Source: an uncultured Bacteroidota bacterium (GTDB lineage: Bacteria; Bacteroidota; Bacteroidia; AKYH767-A; OLB10). Taken from it: a DNA stretch of 49,214 nucleotides. Positions 7,408 to 15,145 of the stretch are shown here, piece by piece; position 1 is the first letter of the stretch, and the number at the start of each line of letters is the position of its first letter. The stretch spans positions 72,112 to 121,325 of the forward strand of contig CAINEC010000007.1 in assembly GCA_903847585.1 (NCBI GenBank), in the 5' to 3' direction. Below the pieces are notes generated by a model that saw nothing but the letters and a program-made list of their open reading frames with translations, ran no database searches and was not told the origin of the DNA. The position numbers and the translations under genes are program-made.

Positions 7408-8376
7408 TTAGATAAATTGAGAACAATAAAATACAAGAATGGAAAATATACCTGCAGCCATAATTAGTTTGGCTATTTTGGAGCAATTAGTGAACGATTC
7501 TTTTTCGTCAGCTTTAACTAATAGGTAAGTTAAATAACCAACGGGTAGGGTAATGAATAAGAGTAAATAACTAAATACGATGTAGAATCCGGTTTTTAAA
7601 ATACCCTGCGATAGATAATTAACCGTTTCATACCAGGAGTATAGAGCAAATAATAATAAGCAACATAAAAATCCAGATAATACAACCACCAACCATTTAG
7701 TAGGTGCGCTGCCAATCATAATTGGTAACGTTTTGCATCCCACCACAGAGTCGCCTTTCATGTCTTCTATGTCTTTAATTATTTCTCTGATTAAAGTAAA
7801 GCAAGCTGCGAACACAGCGTATCCGGTAATGAATACCTTGATCTCATTATTTGCTAAAGCAGATGGTTCCACTATTAGCAATACAATCATGGTCATTCCT
7901 GTTAAAATACTGATGACAATATTGCCAATAAGTGCTACGCATTTGTACGTGTTTGAGTAGAAATAAAGTAGTCCAGCCGTAAACACATTGATAAATCCAA
8001 TGAGTTTAATATCATAAAGCATAGTTAGAATAAAGCCAATAATGACTCCCAAAAAAGTAATAAACGTATATAAGTTATTAGCGGTTTTTTCGTGGATTTT
8101 AACACCTACTATTCGTTTTTCTTTTTTATTGATACTGTCGCTTGCTACATCTTCAATATCATTAATGATATAACCTCCCGCTGCAATTAGAACAGTTGAT
8201 AAGGCAATAAGAAAGAATTGTAAATGATTAACTGCAATAGTCATTTCTGCAGCTTCTAGTCGCGGAAGTATATAGAAATAGCGTAATGCATATTGAACAA
8301 TAAATAGCATTACTAAATTAGGCCAACGCACTAATTTCAAAAAGTCGGACATAGAGAAGTTATTCGAAGTGGCCAT
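7408..8376 (-). CDS. UbiA-family prenyltransferase, geranylgeranylglycerol-phosphate type
   Basis: Polytopic membrane enzyme, 322 residues and about eight or nine hydrophobic helices. The two aspartate-rich metal/diphosphate motifs of the UbiA superfamily are present: NDIEDVASDSIN around residue 70 and REIIKDIEDMKGD around residue 195. Such enzymes move a prenyl group from its diphosphate onto an aromatic or glycerol-phosphate acceptor. In Bacteroidota this kdsC-ubiA-maf neighbourhood is usually annotated as geranylgeranylglycerol-phosphate geranylgeranyltransferase-like; the menaquinone enzyme MenA is the main alternative, and no men gene is nearby. The ATG at 8376 overlaps the kdsC end by 17 bases; ATG 8352 is an alternative. 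The acceptor is inferred from homologues, not seen. Confidence 0.85.
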   Translation of the reverse strand: MATSNNFSMSDFLKLVRWPNLVMLFIVQYALRYFYILPRLEAAEMTIAVNHLQFFLIALSTVLIAAGGYIINDIEDVASDSINKKEKRIVGVKIHEKTANNLYTFITFLGVIIGFILTMLYDIKLIGFINVFTAGLLYFYSNTYKCVALIGNIVISILTGMTMIVLLIVEPSALANNEIKVFITGYAVFAACFTLIREIIKDIEDMKGDSVVGCKTLPIMIGSAPTKWLVVVLSGFLCCLLLFALYSWYETVNYLSQGILKTGFYIVFSYLLLFITLPVGYLTYLLVKADEKESFTNCSKIAKLIMAAGIFSILVFYCSQFI

Positions 8377-8857
8377 GTAATCTTAGTGTTTGTTCAATAA
8401 CGTCACGCACAGCTCCTTTGCCACCACAATAATCGGAAATATAAATAGAAATAGCTTTTATTTGATGAACTGCATCATTAGGACAAGTAGCTACACCACA
8501 TTTTTTCATAACTTCTAAATCTGGTATGTCATCTCCCATATACAATACATCTTCGTAGGTTAGATGATGCTTAACTAATAATACCGAAAGCTGATCTAAT
8601 TTGTCTTTACAATTTAAATAGACTTCTTCAATTCCTAGATTCTTCAATCGTTGCTTAACACCTTCTGCATTACTGCCACTAATAACAAAGATGGGATAGT
8701 TCTTTAAAAATGCTTGTCGCAGAGCATAGCCATCTTTAATATTCATATTGCGAAGCATAGTGCCATCTTGTAAAATGTGTAATTGACCATCCGTTAAAAC
8801 GCCATCAATATCAAAAACAAAACACTTTACTTTCTGTAGTCGCTCTTTAAAATTCAT
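8360..8857 (-). CDS. KdsC-like HAD phosphatase
   Basis: Small cap-less HAD phosphatase, 165 residues, the size of KdsC (KDO-8-phosphate phosphatase, lipopolysaccharide core synthesis). The nucleophile motif FDIDGVLTDG has D16 and D18; VISGSNAEGV holds motif II; the lysine K84 region and MGDDIPDLEVM (D109, D110, D113) supply motif III/IV. It likely acts as a tetramer in the cytoplasm on KDO-8-P or a related sugar acid. It is the first gene of a four-gene minus-strand operon with a perfect promoter element ending 4 bases before its ATG, so it may be translated from a leaderless mRNA. N-acylneuraminate-9-phosphatase activity is a possible alternative. Confidence 0.88.
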   Translation of the reverse strand: MNFKERLQKVKCFVFDIDGVLTDGQLHILQDGTMLRNMNIKDGYALRQAFLKNYPIFVISGSNAEGVKQRLKNLGIEEVYLNCKDKLDQLSVLLVKHHLTYEDVLYMGDDIPDLEVMKKCGVATCPNDAVHQIKAISIYISDYCGGKGAVRDVIEQTLRLHGHFE

Positions 8858-8861
8858 ACTT

Positions 8862-8869
8862 CAAAGATA
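8862..8869 (-). promoter_or_regulatory. -7 promoter element TATCTTTG of the kdsC operon
   Basis: Perfect minus-strand TAnnTTTG followed by AAGT and ATG at 8857. This 4-base spacing is the same as at mazG, ruvX and bshA. It lies in the 22-base gap after the LtaS-like gene, so the kdsC operon can be started independently. Confidence 0.65.
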
Positions 8870-8879
8870 TTTATTTTGA

Positions 8880-10730
8880 TCAAAGATTAATGAAATAATT
8901 ATAAGCCGATTGGATAAATGATTTTCCATTTGTAATACTGGTGCTGTCGGGTTGATTAATCATAGGTATTACAGACTTATTACTGTAGCTTATCTTAAAT
9001 GTGGATTGATTGTTTTTCCAAACAAATCCATCGTCATAATTCATATAGCAAAAATCATTTCTGTTATAATTAAGCAGATTGTTACTTAAAGGCAACTCTA
9101 CTTCAAGGTTTAAGATGCTTTTAATTGTTGCTGCATAATCTTGTTGGTTTCCGATGTTGCTTATTCTTTTATTTTTAAAATCATCTTTTAATGCAGGACC
9201 GAAAATCAATAAAGGGATTTTAAATGCAGCAGGTGAGCTGTAATCATTATTGCGCGGTAGTATATGGCCGTGATCAGCAACTAAAATAAAGATGGTGTTA
9301 TTATACCATTTTTCCTTCTTTGCTTTTTCAAAGAATTTCTTCAAACAATAATCTGTATAATAAGCGGCATTTTTAAATTTGATTGATTCACTATTGCCTT
9401 TGAATTTATTCGCTATTGGAATTGAAAATGGCTCATGTGTACTTTGTGTTAAAATAGCAGAGTAGAATGGAGGCTTTAATTTATTTATTGTAGTAATTGA
9501 TTTATCAAATAAGACTTCATCGTAAACACCCCATTTGCTAGTCCATTGTTCTACAGGAAAAGACTCCTTGCCGAGTATAATATCAAATTTTGCTTGTGTT
9601 AAATAGGATTTCATATTGGCAAATTCGACTTCGCCACCGTAATTAAAAGAGGTTTGATATCCTTTGTTTTTTATCGCATGTGTGATAAAAGGAAGATGCA
9701 TTGACTTATCTGAATATTTAATCACACTGATGTTTGGCATTGCAGGGAATCCTGAAAATAAAGATGGAAACATTAAGTCGGTCCGCTTACCTGCTGCGTA
9801 AATATTTTCAAACATCAGACCTTCCTTTTCTAGTGAATTGAAAAAAGGAGTAACCCCTTTTTCTCCATCCAATGATTCTATGACATCTGCTGTCCAACTT
9901 TCTAAAATGATAGTTACAATATTGGGATTTGAAACCGTCGTAATAGTAAAAGTGCTATCGCTAGATGTGTTATATAATTCAACTCTGTTTTTTTGCGCTT
10001 CAGCATCTTCCATAAATCGATAAGCTTTACTATCGATATTTTGAGCTTTGTAAACACTATTGATTAAATACCAAAAAGGATTTACAGTTGCCAGGTTTGC
10101 ATTCTCATTTTTAGAAAACATACAAACGCTTTCATTTATGGGTATTTGTTGAATCCCACCTCGAATACTGATTGGTAAAATAGGCAACCATAAAAGTATC
10201 AAGTGCTTGTTTAATCTTAGTGGTTTTGAAAATTTTGGTTGGATTGTTTTACGATAAATTGAATTAATACCGATGCCTAATCCAATAACAAAAACAATAA
10301 ATAAAATAAGTTGAATGCTGCTTAGAGATGCGATTACTTCTTTCGGACTACTTAAGAAAGATACAGCTCTTGCATTAATAAGAGTTCCCCAGGCAAAATA
10401 AATAACCAGATTGGCTAATAAAATAATTGCGACGAGGGGTAAAATGATTATAAGAAATGCATTCTTGATTTTTAATAATAATGACCAATTACTGTATTGA
10501 TAAATTATCCAGATTAAAATGGGTAAAGCTGCAATATAGCTGATGGCTGCTAAGTCAAGACGTAATGCATAGATGAATAAGTATGGAATATCAATGACTT
10601 CTATGGATTTGTCTTTTAAAAATACAAGCGCAACAAATAATACTCTAAATAATATGAACGTCAATTCCAGAAATAGAATTAACCGAAAAGGGTAGGAGTT
10701 AAATATGTTTTTTATCGATTTGTTATTCAT
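8880..10730 (-). CDS. LtaS/MdoB-like sulfatase-fold membrane transferase
   Basis: The 616-residue inner-membrane protein has about five N-terminal hydrophobic helices (residues about 12-165) and then an extracytoplasmic alkaline-phosphatase/sulfatase-fold domain. Metal and catalytic residues of lipoteichoic-acid-synthase-like enzymes are visible: E277 in ILESWT, the catalytic threonine T317 in GKRTDLMFPS, and D486/H487 in VADHGHILPRN. Relatives move phosphoglycerol or phosphoethanolamine from lipids to envelope glycans. Since this is a Gram-negative lineage, lipoteichoic acid itself is not expected, so the substrate is unknown; modification of lipid A or a surface glycan is one guess. The start overlaps the upstream Cas4-like gene by 4 bases, and it ends the folP operon. 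Confidence 0.87.
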   Translation of the reverse strand: MNNKSIKNIFNSYPFRLILFLELTFILFRVLFVALVFLKDKSIEVIDIPYLFIYALRLDLAAISYIAALPILIWIIYQYSNWSLLLKIKNAFLIIILPLVAIILLANLVIYFAWGTLINARAVSFLSSPKEVIASLSSIQLILFIVFVIGLGIGINSIYRKTIQPKFSKPLRLNKHLILLWLPILPISIRGGIQQIPINESVCMFSKNENANLATVNPFWYLINSVYKAQNIDSKAYRFMEDAEAQKNRVELYNTSSDSTFTITTVSNPNIVTIILESWTADVIESLDGEKGVTPFFNSLEKEGLMFENIYAAGKRTDLMFPSLFSGFPAMPNISVIKYSDKSMHLPFITHAIKNKGYQTSFNYGGEVEFANMKSYLTQAKFDIILGKESFPVEQWTSKWGVYDEVLFDKSITTINKLKPPFYSAILTQSTHEPFSIPIANKFKGNSESIKFKNAAYYTDYCLKKFFEKAKKEKWYNNTIFILVADHGHILPRNNDYSSPAAFKIPLLIFGPALKDDFKNKRISNIGNQQDYAATIKSILNLEVELPLSNNLLNYNRNDFCYMNYDDGFVWKNNQSTFKISYSNKSVIPMINQPDSTSITNGKSFIQSAYNYFINL

Positions 10731-11437
10731 GAAAATAATCCTTCGTTAATTTCTTCTTGCGGTCGATTACAAAATCCGATGAATTCACAGGTGTATGGCG
10801 AATTGCAATGTTCTCCTGTCGGTATATTTGGAATGCTAGGCAAAGCCAGTGTTGTTTTTAAATCTTTTACTTTTTCTTCCGTATCTATGAGTTGCTCTTT
10901 ACAAAAACTGGTCACCTCTTCAAATTGAAATAAGTCTGTTGGAATGTCTTCCATTTTCATTTCAATTACTTCGAGTCTCGGATAATTTAAACAGGATAAA
11001 TGAAATTCCTTTATCGGTAATCCACTGCCGTTAATAACATAATATTGCAAAGCTGCATCGATGCGGTTTGTTGCTGAAATTTTCTGACTCGATTTGATCT
11101 CGTAAATTTTCCACTCATCACCATCTTTGATAATAATATCAGCCATTACGAGGATATTGTTAAACTCAAATGTTGCTTCGTAAAGAATAGTATGTCCTTG
11201 TTCAATTAGTTTTTTTGTCTCTACAACAAGTACATCACGACTTTTCGAAATCAGACTAACATCTAGTCCGCCTCTGAAAAGATGTTGCGCCATAGCTCCA
11301 ACGATATGTCCACCTTCATACTTTTTTCTTTGCTCTTCTGTGAGTGGATCTTTCTCTTTTTTATAGTACTTGTCGAGGTAAATATATTTATGGCATTGAT
11401 GCCCTTTAAGAAAAGTCGATTTAGTTAGTAATGCCAT
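10727..11437 (-). CDS. PD-(D/E)XK nuclease-fold protein, DUF2779 N-terminal/Cas4-like, with four cysteines
   Basis: The 236-residue soluble protein looks like a RecB/Cas4-type nuclease domain. It has L-T-KSTFLKGHQC at the start (C15), EATFEF (E87), VMADIII (D100), a YEIKSS motif giving E113 and K115, and a downstream AALQYYV (Q131, Y132). Three more cysteines, C211, C217 and C223, lie in HCNSPYTCEFIGFC near the end. One cysteine before and three after the nuclease core is the pattern that binds a 4Fe-4S cluster in Cas4 and AddB. The sequence resembles the N-terminal half of DUF2779 proteins, which usually continue with another domain; here it stops. The start overlaps the folP end by 17 bases. 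No CRISPR array or cas gene is in the window, so a CRISPR role is not supported. Confidence 0.75.
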   Translation of the reverse strand: MALLTKSTFLKGHQCHKYIYLDKYYKKEKDPLTEEQRKKYEGGHIVGAMAQHLFRGGLDVSLISKSRDVLVVETKKLIEQGHTILYEATFEFNNILVMADIIIKDGDEWKIYEIKSSQKISATNRIDAALQYYVINGSGLPIKEFHLSCLNYPRLEVIEMKMEDIPTDLFQFEEVTSFCKEQLIDTEEKVKDLKTTLALPSIPNIPTGEHCNSPYTCEFIGFCNRPQEEINEGLFS

Positions 11438-12272
11438 TATATCGCTTATACAATTGAATTGTTTGAACTGCTTCTTTTACATCATGAACTCTCAAGATAC
11501 TTGCACCATTCATTAAGCTAATCATGTTTAATGCGGTAGTTCCGTTTAGAGATTCGTCTGCCGTTATTCCAAGCGATTTATAAATCATCGATTTTCTGGA
11601 TAGTCCAGCAAGTACAGGTACATTAAGGTTTTTAAAAATGTTTAGGTTTTTTAAAAGTACAAAATTCTGGTCGATATTCTTTGCAAAGCCAAATCCCGGA
11701 TCGATGATAATATCGTTAACACCACGGTTTTTCAATTCAATAATTTTTGATTGAAAATATTTATAAGCCTCGACAACTAAATTATCATAGGTTGCTAAAT
11801 TTTTCATGTTTTCAGGACTTCCCTTCATATGCATCAGAATGTAGGGTACTTTTAATTCTTCTACAATCGTAAACATGTTCTTATCTAATGAACCTCCTGA
11901 AATATCGTTTATTATTTGCGCTCCTGCATATACTGCTTCCTGCGCAACAATTGAATTATACGTGTCGATTGAAATAACTGCATCTGGAAAATGCTTTATT
12001 GCACTTTTAATAAACGGGATGGTCCTCGATAATTCCTCGTCTGTGCTAAGTGTATTTGCTCCTGGTCGTGATGACGCTCCGCCAATATCAATAATCATCG
12101 CTCCTTCATCTAACATTTGCTCAAACCGTTTGATAAAGGCTAATTCTTCATTAAATTTGCCACCGTCATAGAAGGAATCGGGAGTAGTGTTCAGAATGCC
12201 CATCGCAATAGGATGCTCTAAACTGATAAGTTTGTTTCCACAGTTAATGCTGTTAGCAAGATTCCCCTTCAT
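11421..12272 (-). CDS. folP: Dihydropteroate synthase
   Basis: Condenses p-aminobenzoate with dihydropterin pyrophosphate in folate synthesis; the sulfonamide target. The 283-residue TIM barrel has the standard motifs: MGILNTTPDSFYDGG at residues 24-38, DIGGASSRPGA around residue 63, SIDTYNS, INDISGG, MHMKGSPENM and DPGFGFAKN. The C-terminal RVHDVKEAVQT segment is also typical. Length is normal. It is first in a three-gene minus-strand unit with the Cas4-like gene and the LtaS-like gene, and divergent from the DUF1599 gene with a 51-base gap. No perfect TAnnTTTG is seen for it. Confidence 0.96.
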   Translation of the reverse strand: MKGNLANSINCGNKLISLEHPIAMGILNTTPDSFYDGGKFNEELAFIKRFEQMLDEGAMIIDIGGASSRPGANTLSTDEELSRTIPFIKSAIKHFPDAVISIDTYNSIVAQEAVYAGAQIINDISGGSLDKNMFTIVEELKVPYILMHMKGSPENMKNLATYDNLVVEAYKYFQSKIIELKNRGVNDIIIDPGFGFAKNIDQNFVLLKNLNIFKNLNVPVLAGLSRKSMIYKSLGITADESLNGTTALNMISLMNGASILRVHDVKEAVQTIQLYKRYNGITN

Positions 12273-12323
12273 GTGATAAGTTTTAACTACTGATTATTGA
12301 TATTTGTATAGAATTAAAGAATT

Positions 12324-12869
12324 ATGTCTGAATTAACATCCCTGCAATACGACAAAGCTATTTCTCGCTGTAAAGATATTTATATTGCCAAAATGAAGGA
12401 CTATGGCAGCGCATGGAGAATTTTACGCGCCACTTCATTGACGGATCAAATTCAAATCAAGGCTAACCGCATCAGAAGTATTGAGACGAAAGGTGAGCAA
12501 AAAGTCACAGAGGGGATTGATAGTGAGTTTATCGGAATTATCAATTATTCCATAATGGCACTTATTCAAATTGAATTGGGGACTGATGATACTTCAGAAT
12601 TAGAATATCAAAGAGCCGTTTCTTTATACGATTCAAAGATTTCAGAAGTGAAAAATTTAATGCTGAATAAAAATCATGATTATGGCGAGGCTTGGAGAGA
12701 AATGCGTGTTAGTTCTATGACTGATTTAATCTTGATGAAATTAAAACGAATTAAGCAGATTGAAGATAATCAAGGTGCCACATTAATTAGTGAAGGTGTT
12801 GATGCCAATTATCAAGACATAATTAATTACGCTGTTTTTGCGTTGATTAAGCTTGATGAATCAAAATAA
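12324..12869 (+). CDS. Tandem DUF1599 (nucleotide-modification-associated) protein
   Basis: The 181-residue protein is made of two similar halves. Residues about 12-90 contain KDIYIAKMKDYGSAWR, SLTDQIQIKANRIRSIE and GIINYSIMALIQIE. Residues about 105-180 repeat this as KNLMLNKNHDYGEAWR, SMTDLILMKLKRIKQIE and DIINYAVFALIKLD. This is the DUF1599 module, also called nucleotide modification associated domain 1, in its usual double form in Bacteroidota. The molecular function is not known; the helical acidic character recalls all-alpha NTP-binding folds, but that is speculation. It heads a plus-strand unit with the BT_3928-type gene (16-base gap) and the permease. GATATTTG at 12299-12306 is a 7/8 promoter match. 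Confidence 0.85.
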   Translation: MSELTSLQYDKAISRCKDIYIAKMKDYGSAWRILRATSLTDQIQIKANRIRSIETKGEQKVTEGIDSEFIGIINYSIMALIQIELGTDDTSELEYQRAVSLYDSKISEVKNLMLNKNHDYGEAWREMRVSSMTDLILMKLKRIKQIEDNQGATLISEGVDANYQDIINYAVFALIKLDESK

Positions 12870-12885
12870 ACTAAATTTTATTGCT

Positions 12886-13968
12886 ATGAATAAACAAAAC
12901 ATTTCCCTTGTCATTCGATTTTTGATTTTTGTATTGTTTGTGTTTTCTGCTGTTGCTAAAATGTTTCCTATCTGGGCATTTGAAAAGCAATTGGTCGATT
13001 TAGGTTTAATGTCATGGTGTTGGGCACCCTATTTTTCGAGAGCGTTAATTGCTTTAGAACTTGCCTTAGGTGTAATGATCATTCAGCCACATTATCTAAA
13101 ACGCATCGTTATTCCTGCTACTATCGGATTGTTAGTGGTGTTTTGTGCACATCTTACTATCGAAATGGTAAAGCATGGTGCTATGAATGGTAATTGTGGT
13201 TGCTTCGGACAATTATTGCCAATGACACCGTTGGAGGCATTTATAAAAAATGTGGTGACTATTGTTTTATTGATGTTTGTTTACAAAAACACTACAGATG
13301 ATAAAAAGTCTAAAGACCGATTCAGTGTATTATTAGTGATTTGGTTGATATGTACACTACTGATGTATGTTTTATTTCCGTTTTGTCCTTGTGCAAAAGC
13401 GACAAACAATCCATTACCTGCTGTTGAAGTAGAAGAAATAGTAGATGATGCTTCTGCGGTTACTAATACAGGTAAGGATGTGTTAGGTGCATTGCCAGGT
13501 GATACAGTGAAAGCTACAATTGATACACTGAAAAAAGATACAGCTACTGTTGATCCAGGTCCTGCGAAAGTTAAATCACGATTTAATGATTATGCCATTT
13601 TTGGAGATAAGAAAGTGAACATCGATAATGGTAAGAAAATAGTATGCTTCTTCGCTGCTGGTTGCGATCATTGTCAGAATACAGCTAAGACGTTAGTAAA
13701 GCTTTCAAAGAATCCTGGATTTCCTAAGGTTTATATTTTCTTTATGGATGAAGAGACATTTAAAATTCCAGAGTTCTTTCAGTATGCAGGTGCGCAATTA
13801 CCATATCGAGTTTTAGATATTCCAACTTTTTGGACTGTTTTAGGTGATGGTGGTTCTACTCCAGGCGTGTTTTATATGTGGAATGGAAACATCGTAAAAA
13901 ACTGGGTGGGTATTGATGAAAAAGCATTTAAAGAAAGCGATTTGCTTCAGGTGTTAAACAAGAAATGA
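12886..13968 (+). CDS. BT_3928-type membrane protein: MauE/DoxX-like domain plus thioredoxin-like domain
   Basis: The product is 360 residues from the ATG at 12886; an in-frame ATG at 12853 overlaps the previous gene and only adds a hydrophilic stretch. Residues 1-170 hold four or five membrane helices with the CGCFG motif of MauE/DoxX-like quinone-linked redox proteins. A Ser/Thr/Asp-rich linker follows. Residues about 235-360 look like a thioredoxin-like domain with FFAAGCDHCQNT, a CxxC redox pair. It probably passes electrons across the membrane to periplasmic thiols, similar in principle to VKOR or DsbD systems; this is inference. It sits between the DUF1599 gene and a permease gene that starts inside its stop codon (ATGA overlap). 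Confidence 0.85.
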   Translation: MNKQNISLVIRFLIFVLFVFSAVAKMFPIWAFEKQLVDLGLMSWCWAPYFSRALIALELALGVMIIQPHYLKRIVIPATIGLLVVFCAHLTIEMVKHGAMNGNCGCFGQLLPMTPLEAFIKNVVTIVLLMFVYKNTTDDKKSKDRFSVLLVIWLICTLLMYVLFPFCPCAKATNNPLPAVEVEEIVDDASAVTNTGKDVLGALPGDTVKATIDTLKKDTATVDPGPAKVKSRFNDYAIFGDKKVNIDNGKKIVCFFAAGCDHCQNTAKTLVKLSKNPGFPKVYIFFMDEETFKIPEFFQYAGAQLPYRVLDIPTFWTVLGDGGSTPGVFYMWNGNIVKNWVGIDEKAFKESDLLQVLNKK

Positions 13969-15041
13969 TAAAACTAATCTTAAAGAGAACTACGAGTGGA
14001 CTTCTAATTATTTTTGGAGTTGTCACCGTAGTTTTCTTTTTGTTTAATATTTTGCCTGCTGATCCAGGTCGTTTGATGTTAGGTCAGCGTTCAGATGTTG
14101 CTTCACTCGAAGCAATTAATAAACAGCTTGGACTTGATTTACCAATATCAAAAAGATATTTGCTGTACTTAAATGATATTTCTCCTGTATCAATTAATAA
14201 TTTAAATGATTCTACAAGTAGGGTATATGCCAGTAGTGAGAAGTATGGTGACTTTCTTAAAGTTTTAACGATAAGTCAAAAGTCGTTAATAATTAAAAAG
14301 CCCTATTTAAGCCGTTCCTACCAATCGCAGGAGTTAGTGAGTATTATTTTAATGGATGCATTGCCTGGTACTGCTGTATTATCTGTTGTAGCCTTATTTA
14401 TTGCTGCTTGCATTGGAATTATTCTCGGTGTATGGTCAGCAACGCGATACCAGCAATGGCCCGATTATTTAAATTTAATAATCAGTATTCTTGGTATGTC
14501 AGTGCCCTCATTTTTTGCAGGTATATTAATAGCCTGGTTTTTCGGATTTGTATTGAGTGATTGGACAGGCTTAAGTATGACTGGAAGCCTCTATGAAATT
14601 GATCCGTTTGAAGGAGAAATTTTAAATCTGAAGAATATCATTTTGCCAGCATTTACATTGGGTATTCGTCCGTTAGCGGTAATCGTTCAGCTTACGCGAA
14701 GCTCTATGTTGGATGCTATCAGTACCGACTATGTGCGAACAGCTAAAGCAAAGGGATTGTCCTATCGAAGTGTATTATATAAACATGCCCTTCGTAATGC
14801 ATTAAATCCTGTGATAACAGCCATATCAGGTTGGTTTGGTTCGTTGCTGGCAGGAGCAGTATTTATAGAATATATTTTTGGTTGGAAAGGGGTAGGGAAA
14901 GTAACGGTGGATGCGTTAGAGCATTATGATTTTCCAGTAGTAATGGGTGCTGTTATTATGGTCTCTGTCTTCTTTGTTTTGATTAATTGGCTGGTCGATT
15001 TACTCTATGCTTTTTTAGATCCGCGAGTGCGTGTAGAGTAG
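13965..15041 (+). CDS. DppB/OppB-type ABC transporter permease, solitary
   Basis: The 358-residue inner-membrane permease of the peptide/nickel (DppB) type has an N-terminal helix (LLIIFGVVTVVFFLFNILPADP), a roughly 90-residue periplasmic stretch and then five helices. The EAA loop contacting the ATPase is clear: VRTAKAKGLSYRSVLYKHALRNA around residue 255. The C-terminal LVDLLYAFLDPRVR is the usual end. By family it forms half of a dipeptide- or oligopeptide-transport channel with DppC, but no DppC, binding protein or ATPase gene is near. It overlaps the BT_3928-type gene by 4 bases, so translation is coupled. The partner genes must be elsewhere. Confidence 0.92.
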   Translation: MIKLILKRTTSGLLIIFGVVTVVFFLFNILPADPGRLMLGQRSDVASLEAINKQLGLDLPISKRYLLYLNDISPVSINNLNDSTSRVYASSEKYGDFLKVLTISQKSLIIKKPYLSRSYQSQELVSIILMDALPGTAVLSVVALFIAACIGIILGVWSATRYQQWPDYLNLIISILGMSVPSFFAGILIAWFFGFVLSDWTGLSMTGSLYEIDPFEGEILNLKNIILPAFTLGIRPLAVIVQLTRSSMLDAISTDYVRTAKAKGLSYRSVLYKHALRNALNPVITAISGWFGSLLAGAVFIEYIFGWKGVGKVTVDALEHYDFPVVMGAVIMVSVFFVLINWLVDLLYAFLDPRVRVE

Positions 15042-15110
15042 TTAAAGTTTTTAACATCAAATTAACGCATAACTCCTTTTAGACTATTGATTTTTCATAG
15101 TCGAATGGAC

Positions 15111-15118
15111 TAATATTG
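15111..15118 (+). promoter_or_regulatory. Possible promoter of the Bat operon
   Basis: TAATATTG matches TAnnTTTG at 7 of 8 positions. A TTG at 15087-15089 lies 21 bases upstream, a fitting -33 spacing, and is part of a small inverted repeat (15082-15087 with 15097-15102). The ATG follows at 15146. Confidence 0.4.
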
Positions 15119-15145
15119 TGTCTCGAAATTTTAACTGAAAAATTT

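Noticed and set aside
10727-11437. Part of a CRISPR adaptation module
   Set aside because: No Cas1, Cas2 or array in the window; the operon partners are folP and an LtaS-like gene.
15082-15102. Operator-like inverted repeat GACTAT/ATAGTC before moxR
   Set aside because: Only six base pairs; it may be chance, so it is mentioned only with the promoter.
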